Part shown: piece after piece, positions 37,257-46,061 of the stretch
Layout of the letters: every line of letters starts with the position of its first letter
How positions within the stretch are numbered: the first letter of the stretch is position 1
NCBI RefSeq assembly: GCF_018860965.1
Contig: NZ_JAHKQF010000009.1
Coordinates: forward strand, 1 to 64,000
Origin: Alteromonas sp. C1M14
GTDB taxonomy: Bacteria > Pseudomonadota > Gammaproteobacteria > Enterobacterales > Alteromonadaceae
DNA: 64,000 nucleotides
Direction of reading: 5' to 3'
Made by a program: the position numbers and the translations under genes
Notes under the pieces: generated by a model
What the model was told of the DNA's origin: nothing
The model's database searches: none
What the model saw: only the letters and a program-made list of their open reading frames with translations

Positions 37257-37697
37257 TTAGAAGGTTTTCATTGCTGACGATAAAGCGTGATCTAACACGG
37301 TTAACTCTGCAGGTTCTACAGGGGCTAAACAGTGGGCAAATACCGCCGTAACACATTTATGTGCTTGGGAAAATTGCAAAGCCCCCTGCTCTGTCAGTGC
37401 CACCACAAATGAGCGCCCATCGGTTTGAGGTTTTTTGTATATCAATGATTTACTTTCAAGCCGCTTAAGCATTCTGCTCATTGCCCCTTTATCGTAAGCC
37501 AATGATTCGCACAACTGGGCCGGGGTGGCAGTTTTTAATTCTACCAGATTAATCAGCACACCATATTGGGCGGCAGTTAAACCGCACGCATCTAACGAGC
37601 TATCTAACTGGGCAACAAGGGCGTTACGTAAGTGGATAACCGAACGACAAATTTTGGTTGTCTGTGTTTCTGAATAACAGGTTGGCTCAGAATCCAA
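37257..37697 (-). CDS. MarR family transcriptional regulator
   Basis: 146 aa. The winged-helix MarR core is seen: LTAAQYGVLINLVE, TPAQLCESLAYDKGAMSRMLKRLESKSLI (recognition helix) and the wing KPQTDGRSFVVALTEQG. It starts at a TTG with AGGAG seven bases upstream. It is a cytoplasmic ligand- or redox-sensitive repressor, likely for itself and perhaps for the kinase/RND genes downstream on the same strand, 100 bp away. Confidence 0.87.
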   Translation of the reverse strand: MDSEPTCYSETQTTKICRSVIHLRNALVAQLDSSLDACGLTAAQYGVLINLVELKTATPAQLCESLAYDKGAMSRMLKRLESKSLIYKKPQTDGRSFVVALTEQGALQFSQAHKCVTAVFAHCLAPVEPAELTVLDHALSSAMKTF

Positions 37698-37989
37698 AGC
37701 AATACTCCTGATGCATTAGCGAAAAACATTACCGTCACAATAAAGCGTGTATGAAAATATAGACACTTACCGTGTAAATAATTCCCTACTCTTTTCCCAT
37801 CTTCATCAATTAATTTGCAAAAATCAATTTATTTACTTTATTTTCATAGGTTTATATATTTTTTTAAATGATGGAATGTATTGGCATACTAATCGCTTAT
37901 TACACTGTAGTCGTCAGCAAGTAGGGTTCACTGTGGTTTAGGCTATTTAGTCCGAAACGAGAGCCTTACAAGCAGAATATTCTGGTCAA
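37698..37989. other. AT-rich region upstream of MarR gene
   Basis: Promoter side of the marR gene and of the plus-strand RNA candidate. AT-rich; it includes a short CAGAATATTCTG palindrome at 37975-37986. No ORF or clear promoter could be assigned. Confidence 0.4.
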
Positions 37990-38220
37990 ATCGAGAATGC
38001 TGCCGATAACGTTTTTACGTTAGTGTTGCTATGATCTACAGGCAACCTTAGCGTTGATGGGTGTGGTGATATGAGAAATCATCGACTACATTCATAATGG
38101 ACACTGATAACGTCGCTGACGTTGAAAGTGAACTGTCCTAACGGACAGTTATCTCCCCTAGGCCATTCAGGCCTAATTTATACCTCTGATTTTCTCCCGC
38201 TGAAAGGCGGGAGTTTTTTT
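37990..38220 (+). ncRNA. Candidate multi-hairpin small RNA
   Basis: The interval has no ORF but holds a row of perfect inverted repeats, all on one strand before a strong terminator: TAACGT/ACGTTA (38007-38022), AACGTC/GACGTT (38109-38123), AACTGTCC/GGACAGTT (38131-38150), TAGGCC/GGCCTA (38159-38175) and the terminator stem (38194-38213). The phrase GATAACGT occurs twice, each time starting a hairpin. Few GGA motifs are present, so it does not look like a CsrB-type RNA. I recognise no known family. The 5' end is uncertain. Confidence 0.5.
38192..38220 (+). terminator. Strong rho-independent terminator
   Basis: CTCCCGC/GCGGGAG with a 6-nt loop is followed by TTTTTTT. On the plus strand no protein gene ends here, so it must belong to the RNA candidate upstream. 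Confidence 0.88.
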
Positions 38221-38241
38221 ATCTAACAGGCAAAGTTAAAG

Positions 38242-38760
38242 CTACACAGACTTTTTATAGGACACGCTGTAATTCCAATGTTTTGACAGTGGCGTAACTA
38301 ACTTATTCTCAGACATCTGTTGCTGTTGAGATATTTCAATAAATTCGTCGATGGACTCGGGGTGAGACTGGTCTATGTTGTTTGATTGGGTTTGTAAAGG
38401 GTCGTTGAAACGATAACTGATCAACATCCTTGTATCGCCATCTTCATCATACCAAACTGGCATTTTAAGGGTGCAACGGCCTTCCACAGTGCGGTAATTT
38501 ATGCCATCAATATCCACGGTGTCGGCCAAGGCAAGAATGGCCTTCTCGTTTTGCGAGCCAGTACCAATATGATACACATCCTCATCTTGGGCATTACCGA
38601 CCCGACAGGCCAATGTAGCTAGCATGGAAAATGTCGAGCGATTTTCCCGAAAGTGGGCGGTTAACTCGTCGGAAGACGGACGGGGAGAGCACCCCGTTAA
38701 AGCTGCAATGAGTACCGTCAAAAAGGTGATTCTCGTCACTGATAATCGTCCTGTTGCCAT
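38242..38760 (-). CDS. Predicted lipoprotein, unknown function
   Basis: 172 aa from the ATG at 38758-38760. A longer reading from a GTG at 38865 would bury the signal peptide. The N-terminus MATGRLSVTRITFLTVLIAA with LTGC lipobox (Cys24) makes it a lipoprotein. The mature part has a Cys in TLACRVG and another in GRCTLKMP, perhaps a disulfide, and a Gln/Ser-rich tail. No family recognised. It is read away from the siderophore-interacting protein gene. Confidence 0.55.
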   Translation of the reverse strand: MATGRLSVTRITFLTVLIAALTGCSPRPSSDELTAHFRENRSTFSMLATLACRVGNAQDEDVYHIGTGSQNEKAILALADTVDIDGINYRTVEGRCTLKMPVWYDEDGDTRMLISYRFNDPLQTQSNNIDQSHPESIDEFIEISQQQQMSENKLVTPLSKHWNYSVSYKKSV

Positions 38761-38966
38761 ACTGAGCATAAAATTGTGCCAAACCCGATACCAATTTCCA
38801 ACCCTACAAACATTAAGTCTGCTTTTTCCTACACCCTTTGTATTAAAAGGTATCAGTAAAACCACTTAGATATAAAACCCCATATCGCTAATTAACCACT
38901 TGGCAACTACAGTATTATTAACAGTTTCATCACTTCCTATGATTCTGTGAATTCCTAAATGTCTTT

Positions 38967-38995
38967 GCCGGAACTTAGCTGTTCCGGCTTTTTTT
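38967..38995 (+). terminator. Orphan rho-independent terminator
   Basis: GCCGGAAC/GTTCCGGC with a 6-nt loop is followed by TTTTTTT. No plus-strand protein gene lies upstream back to 38220, so it implies a short transcript from the region about 38870-38960. Confidence 0.85.
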
Positions 38996-39049
38996 ATTCT
39001 AAAAAGACGGTCACAACAAACTTCATCATTCTGAAAACTGACATTTAAT

Positions 39050-39064
39050 TAATAACAATTCTCA
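39050..39064. promoter_or_regulatory. Putative Fur box
   Basis: TAATAAC-A-ATTCTCA matches 11 of 14 positions of the 7-1-7 Fur motif TGATAAT-n-ATTATCA. It lies 38 bp before the start of a siderophore-interacting protein gene, which suits iron repression. Confidence 0.6.
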
Positions 39065-39101
39065 TTTAACATTGCCGCTGTTGTTCATTTTTAGGATGTT
39101 T

Positions 39102-39890
39102 ATGAAAAAGAAAGCCCCACCTCGCCCAATTTGCCTATCTGTAGTGGAAAACAACCCCATCACTCCCCATATGCGTCGCATTGTTTTAACCGGAAGTGCA
39201 TTGGCTACCTATCCTGCTATTTCAACATCGGCCTATATAAAACTTCTTTTTGATCTAGACGGCAACCCGCTAGACACGCCACCTTCATCAAAAGAGGCCG
39301 TGCAAATGCGTACTTATACTATTCGGGCTCTAGAGCGCCAAAATAAGCGCCTATCAATTGATATGGCATTACACGGTGAAGGAAGTCAGGAGGGCCCGGC
39401 GTCTCACTGGGCTAAACATGCACAACCTGGCAGCTCCATTCTTGTGGGCGGACCAGGCAATGGCAAGCCGCTGGCCAAGCATTATGATTGGGTTTTATTT
39501 GCGGGCGATATGACATCCTTGCCTGCAATTGCTTCACACCTAGAAGCATTACCTAGCAACGTACACGGTTATGCGGTGATACAGATCACCAGTGAAGAGG
39601 ATAAACAGTTGTTGAAGACGCCTGACAATGTGCAGGTAAAGTGGGTGATTGGTCATGGCTCACAACTTGTCGAAAACGTTGCGCAACTACCATGGTTAAC
39701 GGGTATACCGGCTATTTGGGCAGCTTGCGAATTTTCTTCAATGCGGGGGTTAAGAACCTTATTTCGTGACCAGCGACAAGTGCCCCATTCACAACTTTAT
39801 ATCAGCAGTTACTGGCGGGAAGGACGTTCGGAAGATCAACACAAGGTAGATAAGCGCAAAGATGCCGAAGCCTTTGCCACCGCTAAATAA
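39102..39890 (+). CDS. Siderophore-interacting protein (ferric-siderophore reductase)
   Basis: 262 aa from the ATG at 39102, which has AGGA five bases upstream; a TTG at 39072 is in frame but has no ribosome site. It belongs to the SIP/ViuB family: FAD-binding beta-barrel with MRTYTIR (FAD-binding RxYS/T-type) near residue 75, then GPASHWAKHAQPGSSI, then the C-terminal NAD(P)H-like domain with LFAGDMTSLPAI and ISSYWREGRSEDQH. These cytoplasmic flavoproteins reduce Fe3+ in imported siderophores. A putative Fur box precedes it. No receptor or siderophore synthesis genes adjoin. Confidence 0.88.
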   Translation: MKKKAPPRPICLSVVENNPITPHMRRIVLTGSALATYPAISTSAYIKLLFDLDGNPLDTPPSSKEAVQMRTYTIRALERQNKRLSIDMALHGEGSQEGPASHWAKHAQPGSSILVGGPGNGKPLAKHYDWVLFAGDMTSLPAIASHLEALPSNVHGYAVIQITSEEDKQLLKTPDNVQVKWVIGHGSQLVENVAQLPWLTGIPAIWAACEFSSMRGLRTLFRDQRQVPHSQLYISSYWREGRSEDQHKVDKRKDAEAFATAK

Positions 39891-39910
39891 ACCTTACTTC
39901 ACTTCGCCCT

Positions 39911-40372
39911 TTACACATCTGCGTGTAACGCGGCATGGGGCAAGCGTTGTTTAAAAGTTAGCTCCGTATCGCTATCCATGTGATAGCCTTTTTGGGTAAG
40001 CCATGTTGACGCTTCTTCATAATAGCGAAAAAATGCATACTCAAACTCAAAATGGGTATAGAGCTTCTCCAGTTGCATACGGGATGCAACACCAACAAAA
40101 GATTCACCCGTCACGATAGCCACATCTTTTAATCCGTGTTCCGTAGCCCAACGAACTTTCTCGGATAACGTGCGCTCGGCTTCTGGGATCAATAAACTTT
40201 CACCACGTAACACAATGATATCGGCCCAACTCTCATCTTTTAGAGATCCCAGCTCATTAGCATAGTGCTTGGCAAATTGCTCGACACATTCAGTGTTCCA
40301 AGGTCCAAAGGCTTGGGTCAACATAACATTGCCAGAGCGAGTAATAGTAAATTCTCCGTGTGCCTCATTCAT
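39911..40372 (-). CDS. Conserved-looking protein of unknown function
   Basis: 153 aa from the ATG at 40370-40372; a TTG at 40384 would add four residues. It begins NEAHGEFTITRSGNVMLTQAFGPWN and continues with a mixed alpha/beta pattern, DVAIVTGESFVGVASR and a tail KGYHMDSDTELTFKQRLP. The overall pattern (beta-strand with acidic N-terminus, helix EQFAKHYANEL, strand ADIIVLRGESL) recalls STAS/SpoIIAA-like folds, but I cannot name a family. Convergent with the siderophore gene (20 bp between stops). No clear ribosome binding site. Confidence 0.55.
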   Translation of the reverse strand: MNEAHGEFTITRSGNVMLTQAFGPWNTECVEQFAKHYANELGSLKDESWADIIVLRGESLLIPEAERTLSEKVRWATEHGLKDVAIVTGESFVGVASRMQLEKLYTHFEFEYAFFRYYEEASTWLTQKGYHMDSDTELTFKQRLPHAALHADV

Positions 40373-40520
40373 AACTAATAACAATATATTGCCGTAGACA
40401 TTAATAAGTATAGTTGATGATTGCTAACTCGGGTAAATAGCGTGGAATTATCTGGGGGTGACGTTAAGCGAGAAGAGATTTCTAAGGGCCAGACACATGT
40501 CTAGCCCTTACACAAATTAC

Positions 40521-41081
40521 CTAAGCGGCAATCACATTAGATAACGCAGAAAACGAGGGTTGCGCTTGTATGTCCAAGGGCAAGCGTAATTCTCGTGCTA
40601 TATCGCTAACACTAATAATGCCGCGGATCACATGCTCTTTGCGATCCACCACTAGACAGTGCTGCTGGCCATTATCTTTTAATGTCTCAACAATATCCCC
40701 TACCGTTGACTGCATAATACTTTCGTAATCAAAGGATTGAATAGCAGACTTTGGCCGCATAAAGTCAGCCACGGTAAGTTCCTCTCTGCTGATGCCTTGT
40801 GCCACCTTTTGCATAATAGATTGCTCGGTGATGTCGTGCAGGGAAATGATACCGGCAAACTCGTCCTTGTTATCCAACACAATTTTCATTTTAACGTGGG
40901 ATTGCTTCATCAATTGCTCAAGCTCGAGGGCTTTTACATTGTAGCCAATCACCAATGGCAGGTGCTCTTTAAAATCGGTAAATACCGCACTTGCAGGAGA
41001 TTGCAGGGTCAGTTTGCCAGGTACTTCAGGCCAAGCGAGTTTTTCAACATTTTCAGTTTTAAATAAAGGTAATGCGTGCAT
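40521..41081 (-). CDS. CBS-domain protein
   Basis: 186 aa. Two CBS motifs make a Bateman module: first around residues 35-95 (NVKALELEQLMKQSHVKMKIVLDNKDEFAGIISLHDI), second around 105-165 (VGDIVETLKDNGQQHCLVVDRKEHVIRGIISVSDI). CBS pairs bind adenosyl nucleotides and regulate partner domains. No catalytic domain is attached, so it may act in trans. It stands alone between small minus-strand genes. Confidence 0.85.
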   Translation of the reverse strand: MHALPLFKTENVEKLAWPEVPGKLTLQSPASAVFTDFKEHLPLVIGYNVKALELEQLMKQSHVKMKIVLDNKDEFAGIISLHDITEQSIMQKVAQGISREELTVADFMRPKSAIQSFDYESIMQSTVGDIVETLKDNGQQHCLVVDRKEHVIRGIISVSDIARELRLPLDIQAQPSFSALSNVIAA

Positions 41082-41140
41082 GAGATATTCCTCAACAAAT
41101 TTATAGACATGGGAAGGCTTTAAGCCTTAATAAATGTTGT

Positions 41141-41440
41141 TTAGGAAAGTACGGGTGGGGCACGGATGGCATTGGCCTTGAGGGCTATGCACACTGGGGA
41201 TTCAAAAGTATCAAAGAACATAGCCACCAGTTCACTGGTGACAATGGCTATGCTATTTGAAATAAACTTATCACCGCCATCTTTTTCGTTCTCAGGCTCC
41301 ACCTTGTCTGTTTGTTCTAAGACAAAGACATCAGCAGAAATAACGGCGATTTCAGACTTTATTTCAGTTGTCGCAACCCGACCGTCTCCATTAAATGGAA
41401 ACAGCGCATACAGCAGAATCGCGATTAACCAATAGCCCAT
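41141..41440 (-). CDS. Small single-helix protein, divergent from TonB receptor
   Basis: 99 aa from the ATG at 41438-41440, which has GGAG six bases upstream; a TTG four codons earlier is less likely. One transmembrane helix (YWLIAILLYALFPF) starts the protein, then an acidic region, and the end reads SPVCIALKANAIRAPPVLS, faintly like the DUF2946 C-terminus. Head-to-head with a TonB receptor 250 bp away. No confident family. Confidence 0.5.
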   Translation of the reverse strand: MGYWLIAILLYALFPFNGDGRVATTEIKSEIAVISADVFVLEQTDKVEPENEKDGGDKFISNSIAIVTSELVAMFFDTFESPVCIALKANAIRAPPVLS

Positions 41441-41690
41441 AACATTCTCCAACGGGTAGAAACCATTTTTTCTACCCTATAGATAACCATACGACCGTTA
41501 GCATAAAACGGAAGCCCCCTTTAACTACAGAATTACCGCATTCATCGACATAACACTGTTAACGACCCATTAACCTTAATAAGTGCAAGGTTAATGGTAC
41601 TAAAGTAGCATATTACTCTGTACCATAAGTTAATGTTATGTAAATTATGCTTACTCTACGCTTTGAGGTATATCACTAGGGAATATAAAT

Positions 41691-44072
41691 ATGAACGCCC
41701 ACTTAACCCGAAAAAGCGTACTGGCTCTTGCCATAAGCTCAGTTTTACCCTCATTGCATGCAGCAGAAGTCAACTGGGATGATGAGGAGCATATTGCGAT
41801 ATATGGCTCTACCCCTTTATCTACCAATTTTGAGGACAACTCAAAGGTTAACGGTGTATTAACCACTGACGATCTGTCTCTTGCCAAGGGAGCGACGCTT
41901 GCCCGTTTACTAGATAGCGAGCTATTGTCGGTATCTATTAATGATGTCCAGAACAATCCGTTTCAAACCGACGTCCAATATCGGGGCTTTACGGCTTCGC
42001 CTCTGCTTGGCCTTCCTCAAGGTCTGTCGGTTTACATAAACGGAACACGGTTTAATGAACCCTTTGGCGACACAGTAAACTGGGATTTACTGCCCGCTTC
42101 TGCCTTAAATAGCGCCAGCATGATAAGTGGCGCAAACCCGCTATTTGGACAAAACACCTTGGGCGGTGCCTTATCCTTGCGCAGCAAAACAGGCTTTAAC
42201 TTTCAAGACAATAAACTGACCGTCCAAGGCGGTAGCTTCGGTCAGCAAGGCGGCACCCTAGAAAGCGGCGGCAATAACGGTGAGTGGGGTTATTACGTTA
42301 ATGCCAGTTTTTACGAAGAAGATGGATGGCGAGACTTTTCACCTTCCGAGGTAAAACAATTATTTGGTACTGTTACTCGAAAAACGAAAGGCAGTGAAAC
42401 ACAGCTCACCCTGGCTCTGGCTGATAATGATCTTATTGGCAACGGTGCCATTCCGGTGGATCTGATTCCCCATGAGGGCCGAGATGCTATTTACACCCGG
42501 CCCGACCAAACGTTGACCAACCTCACTTTTGTCAGCCTCAACCAGCACTACGAACTATCAGATTCCATTGACCTAGCCATCAACCTGTATTATCGAGAAA
42601 ACGATATCGATACTTATAACGGTGATGACAGCGATTATGAAGACTGCGATGTAGGCTTTGGTGAAACCCTTTGTGAAGAAGGGGAGGACGATGACGACGA
42701 TGATGACGATGACGACGATGACGACGGGGATGATGACGACGGAGACGATGGCACGCCTGTAGCGTTTACCGGCTATCTGCCTGAAACACCGTTATCCGAT
42801 ATTATTGATACCGATCCAGACGAACTTGACGGTACAGCAAATACCAGCTCTACAGAAAACCAAGGTTACGGCTTAAGCTTTGAGCTTAGCGGCACCACAG
42901 ACGGTGACATGACACATCATTGGGTCTTTGGTGGCGGCGTCGACAAAGCAAAGATAGATTTTCGCAGCCAGACAGAATTTGCCATTCTGGATAACGACAC
43001 AGCCGAAGACACCCGGGGCGTTACCGGTGTTGGCGTCTATGATGCAGACTCAGAAGTCTTCCTAAAAACGGATGTAACCCACTATCATCTTTTATTTAGC
43101 GATACTTTGATACTTTCTCCCCAATGGCAACTTTGGTTTGCAGCACGTTACAATCGCTCAGAAATAGAAATGCGAGATCAAATCGACAGTGGTGAGGGCT
43201 CTTTGAATGGAGATCATACCTTCAATCGTTTAAATCCATCGGTAGGTCTTCAGTATTTCCAAGATAATAGCATGATAACCTTAAGCTACAGCCAGTCTTC
43301 CCGCACACCAAGCCCTGCAGAACTGTCCTGTGCCGATGAAGATGATCCGTGCAAATTACCCAACGGATTTGTTGCCGATCCGCCCCTCGACCAGGTTGTC
43401 ACCGATACCCTGGAACTGCGATATCAGTGGCAGAAGGAGGACAGTGAATTTATTGCCGCGATTTACCACAGTGACTCTGATGACGACATTATTTTCCAAC
43501 AAGCCGGCGATCGTGCCTCTGTGGGTTATTTTGTCAATATCGATAAAACACGGCGCCAGGGCGCAGAAGTTTCTGCGCGGCAACACTTCGACACCCTCTC
43601 AGTGGGGGCTTCGGCCAGTTACTTAAAAGCCACTTTTGAATCTAACTTCACGTCTTTTAGTCCACAGAATCCTCTGGGCCCAAATAGAGAGGTAGAAGCA
43701 GGCGATACGATCCCAGGACAACCGGCATTTCAGGCCGGCTTGGATTTAGATTGGCAAGCCTTGGACGCACTGGTGATAAGTGCAACCATCGATTATACCG
43801 GCGGTCAGTATTTCCGCGGTGATGAAGCCAATGAAAACCGGAAATTAGGGGGTTATACCTTGCTTGATATTGCGGCAACATGGCAAGTATCGCAAGCACT
43901 CGAGCTGGGTGTACGCGTAGATAATGTGCTGGATAAAGATTATGATACCTTTGGTACCTACGGCGAAGCCGATGAAGTCCTCGAAGGTATTTATGACGAT
44001 ATCGAATCCACAGAATTTGTGGGCGTAGGGCAACCTCGAACCTTTACCGCTTATGCCAGCTGGCAGTTTTAG
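41691..44072 (+). CDS. TonB-dependent receptor with aspartate-rich loop
   Basis: 793 aa. Signal peptide ends near LHAAE (about residue 24). The plug has NPFQTDVQYRGF, LPQGLSVYINGTR and SGANPLFGQNTLGGALSLR. The barrel ends in aromatic TAYASWQF. An extracellular loop after about residue 315 carries two cysteines (DCDVGFGETLC) followed by 13 consecutive Asp codons and more Asp/Gly. The receptor may bind a cation or cationic substrate there. It has no neighbours that name the ligand, except a divergent small membrane protein. The start has AGGGAA upstream. Confidence 0.88.
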   Translation: MNAHLTRKSVLALAISSVLPSLHAAEVNWDDEEHIAIYGSTPLSTNFEDNSKVNGVLTTDDLSLAKGATLARLLDSELLSVSINDVQNNPFQTDVQYRGFTASPLLGLPQGLSVYINGTRFNEPFGDTVNWDLLPASALNSASMISGANPLFGQNTLGGALSLRSKTGFNFQDNKLTVQGGSFGQQGGTLESGGNNGEWGYYVNASFYEEDGWRDFSPSEVKQLFGTVTRKTKGSETQLTLALADNDLIGNGAIPVDLIPHEGRDAIYTRPDQTLTNLTFVSLNQHYELSDSIDLAINLYYRENDIDTYNGDDSDYEDCDVGFGETLCEEGEDDDDDDDDDDDDDGDDDDGDDGTPVAFTGYLPETPLSDIIDTDPDELDGTANTSSTENQGYGLSFELSGTTDGDMTHHWVFGGGVDKAKIDFRSQTEFAILDNDTAEDTRGVTGVGVYDADSEVFLKTDVTHYHLLFSDTLILSPQWQLWFAARYNRSEIEMRDQIDSGEGSLNGDHTFNRLNPSVGLQYFQDNSMITLSYSQSSRTPSPAELSCADEDDPCKLPNGFVADPPLDQVVTDTLELRYQWQKEDSEFIAAIYHSDSDDDIIFQQAGDRASVGYFVNIDKTRRQGAEVSARQHFDTLSVGASASYLKATFESNFTSFSPQNPLGPNREVEAGDTIPGQPAFQAGLDLDWQALDALVISATIDYTGGQYFRGDEANENRKLGGYTLLDIAATWQVSQALELGVRVDNVLDKDYDTFGTYGEADEVLEGIYDDIESTEFVGVGQPRTFTAYASWQF
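42687..42752 (+). repeat. GAY (Asp) codon tract inside TonB receptor
   Basis: Thirteen GAC/GAT codons (residues 333-345), a Gly, four Asp, a Gly, two Asp, a Gly. The near-perfect GAY repeat could change in length by slippage. Confidence 0.85.
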
Positions 44073-44433
44073 CAGCCTATCTCAACGGGGTCTTGATCAG
44101 ATCTCGTTGGCTTGGTTAAAATGGCAAAAAACATAACTACCATGAATTGCCAGAATAACATAAATACATAGTACTTATAAATCAGTCAGATAGATCAACC
44201 ATTTACATAATTTAAACATCAAGTACAACTATAAAAAACACTAGTTACATCAAACAAACAACTTTCATCCTTCTACAACTTAGGTCTTATACTTAAGTTG
44301 TAGCATTCAGGTAAAGTAAATACTCTTTTCTATTTGCAGCTTGTTAACAACATCCTCTGTTCGGCAGTATACCTATAATGTTAAAACATCCTGGTCGGAC
44401 TGAGAGCTGCGCGAGCTATTTATTGGAGTTTTC
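44073..44433. other. Intergenic region upstream of CoA-transferase gene
   Basis: 361 bp, AT-rich, no ORF. Its main feature is a perfect 10-bp inverted repeat at 44273-44303, described separately. The promoter cannot be placed exactly. Confidence 0.5.
44273..44303. promoter_or_regulatory. Ten-bp inverted repeat before CoA-transferase gene
   Basis: CTACAACTTA/TAAGTTGTAG, 11-nt spacer, 130 bp upstream of the start. No T-run follows, so an operator is more likely than a terminator. No regulator gene adjoins. Confidence 0.45.
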
Positions 44434-45945
44434 ATGTTTTCTCAAAGCAGAATTCTGTGCCCTCAACTACGTAAAAAAGTAATGTCAGCCAATCAGGCTG
44501 CCCAGTTTATTGAGCACGGCGACACCGTTGGTATGAGCGGTTTTACAGGCGCGGGCCATCCAAAATCTTTGCCTGCCGCTTTAGTGGAAAAAGCCAAGGC
44601 TCATCATTTGGAAAGTAAACCTTTTCGCATTGATTTGTGGACGGGCGCCTCTACGGCACCCGAGCTTGATGGCCTGTTGGCCGAAGTTGACGGCATAAAC
44701 CGTCGTTTACCCTATCAGTCCGATCCTATTTGCCGCAAACAAATCAATGAAGGGCATATGCATTATGTGGATATTCATTTATCTGAAGTATCCCAATATG
44801 CTTGGTCCGGCTTTTTGGGCAAGTTAAACACCGCCGTTATTGAAGTGGCCGGTATTCACGAAGATGGGCGAATTATTCCGTCGTCCTCCATCGGTAACAA
44901 TAAAACTTGGGTAGAACAAGCTGACAAAGTCATACTGGAAGTAAACGACAAGCAAAGTATTAAGTTAGAAGGTATGCATGACATTTATTATGGCACTGCG
45001 TTACCGCCGCATCGCAAACCTATTTTGCTATCTAACCCGTCAGATCGTATTGGTGAACAATACCTTCAGATACCCGTAGAAAAGATCGTTGCTGTTATCG
45101 AAACCTCTTCGCCAGACCGCAACAGCCCATTTTCACCGGCTGACGATTGTTCCAATCAAATTGCCGCCCATATTTTAGATTTCTTTGACCATGAAATTAA
45201 GCAAGGTCGATTACCCGCTTCACTGCTGCCCATTCAATCTGGTGTAGGTAATATCCCGAATGCCGTATTAGATGGCCTAGATAAAGGTGCATATAAAAAC
45301 CTCACCGCTTACACCGAAGTGATTCAAGACGGCATGCTTAACATGCTTAAAAGTGGCACCTTGTCCGCCGCTTCAGCCACAGCTTTCTCGCTGAGCCCTG
45401 ACGCCATGGATGAGCTAAATGAGAATATCGATTTCTATCGAGAAAAAATCATTTTGCGCCAGCAGGATATTAGTAATCACCCTGAAATCGTGCGCCGTCT
45501 GGGCATTATTGCTATGAATGGCTTACTGGAAGCGGATATTTATGGCAACGTCAATTCAACCCACGTTATGGGCACCCGTATGATGAATGGTATCGGTGGA
45601 TCAGGCGATTTCGCCCGTAACGGATACCTGTCTATCTTTATGACCCCTTCTGTGGCCAAAAACGGCGCCATTTCAGCCATTGTGCCTATGGTTTCCCATG
45701 TGGATCATACCGAACACGATGTGAAGGTTATTGTGACCGAGCAGGGTTTAGCCGATCTACGGGGCCTTTCTCCTCGACAGCGTGCCACCACGGTTATCGA
45801 GAAGTGCGCTCACCCTATGTATAAAGAAAAGCTACTCGATTACTATGAACGGGCCTGCCACAACGGCCGAGGAATGCATACGCCCCATATCCTCAGTGAA
45901 TCACTAAGCTGGCACGAACGGTTTGAAGAAACCGGACACATGTAA
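44434..45945 (+). CDS. Acetyl-CoA hydrolase/CoA-transferase family (AarC/ScpC-like)
   Basis: 503 aa, the length of succinyl-CoA:acetate CoA-transferases. Class I CoA-transferase features are present: GMSGFTGAGHPKSLP near the start, the catalytic glutamate in TAYTEVIQDGM, GTRMMNGIGGSGDFARNGY, and VTEQGLADLRGLSPRQRA near the end. It exchanges CoA between acetate and succinyl-CoA, or hydrolyses acetyl-CoA, in the cytoplasm. It may recycle acetate made by PoxB, although the genes are 40 kb apart. The start has TTGGAG seven bases upstream. Single gene. Confidence 0.9.
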   Translation: MFSQSRILCPQLRKKVMSANQAAQFIEHGDTVGMSGFTGAGHPKSLPAALVEKAKAHHLESKPFRIDLWTGASTAPELDGLLAEVDGINRRLPYQSDPICRKQINEGHMHYVDIHLSEVSQYAWSGFLGKLNTAVIEVAGIHEDGRIIPSSSIGNNKTWVEQADKVILEVNDKQSIKLEGMHDIYYGTALPPHRKPILLSNPSDRIGEQYLQIPVEKIVAVIETSSPDRNSPFSPADDCSNQIAAHILDFFDHEIKQGRLPASLLPIQSGVGNIPNAVLDGLDKGAYKNLTAYTEVIQDGMLNMLKSGTLSAASATAFSLSPDAMDELNENIDFYREKIILRQQDISNHPEIVRRLGIIAMNGLLEADIYGNVNSTHVMGTRMMNGIGGSGDFARNGYLSIFMTPSVAKNGAISAIVPMVSHVDHTEHDVKVIVTEQGLADLRGLSPRQRATTVIEKCAHPMYKEKLLDYYERACHNGRGMHTPHILSESLSWHERFEETGHM

Positions 45946-46061
45946 GCAAAGCATCGGTGCGTCGCCTTTCGCTACGCACCGACTTCCCTAAATGAATTCC
46001 TGCTTCAACTTTACACACAACCTGATAAAGTATTAGGCTCTGTTTTTATCATGGCTACTGT

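Noticed and set aside
37990..38220. CsrB/RsmZ-type RNA
   Set aside because: Only a few GGA motifs are present and they are not in the hairpin loops, whereas CsrB-type RNAs have many.
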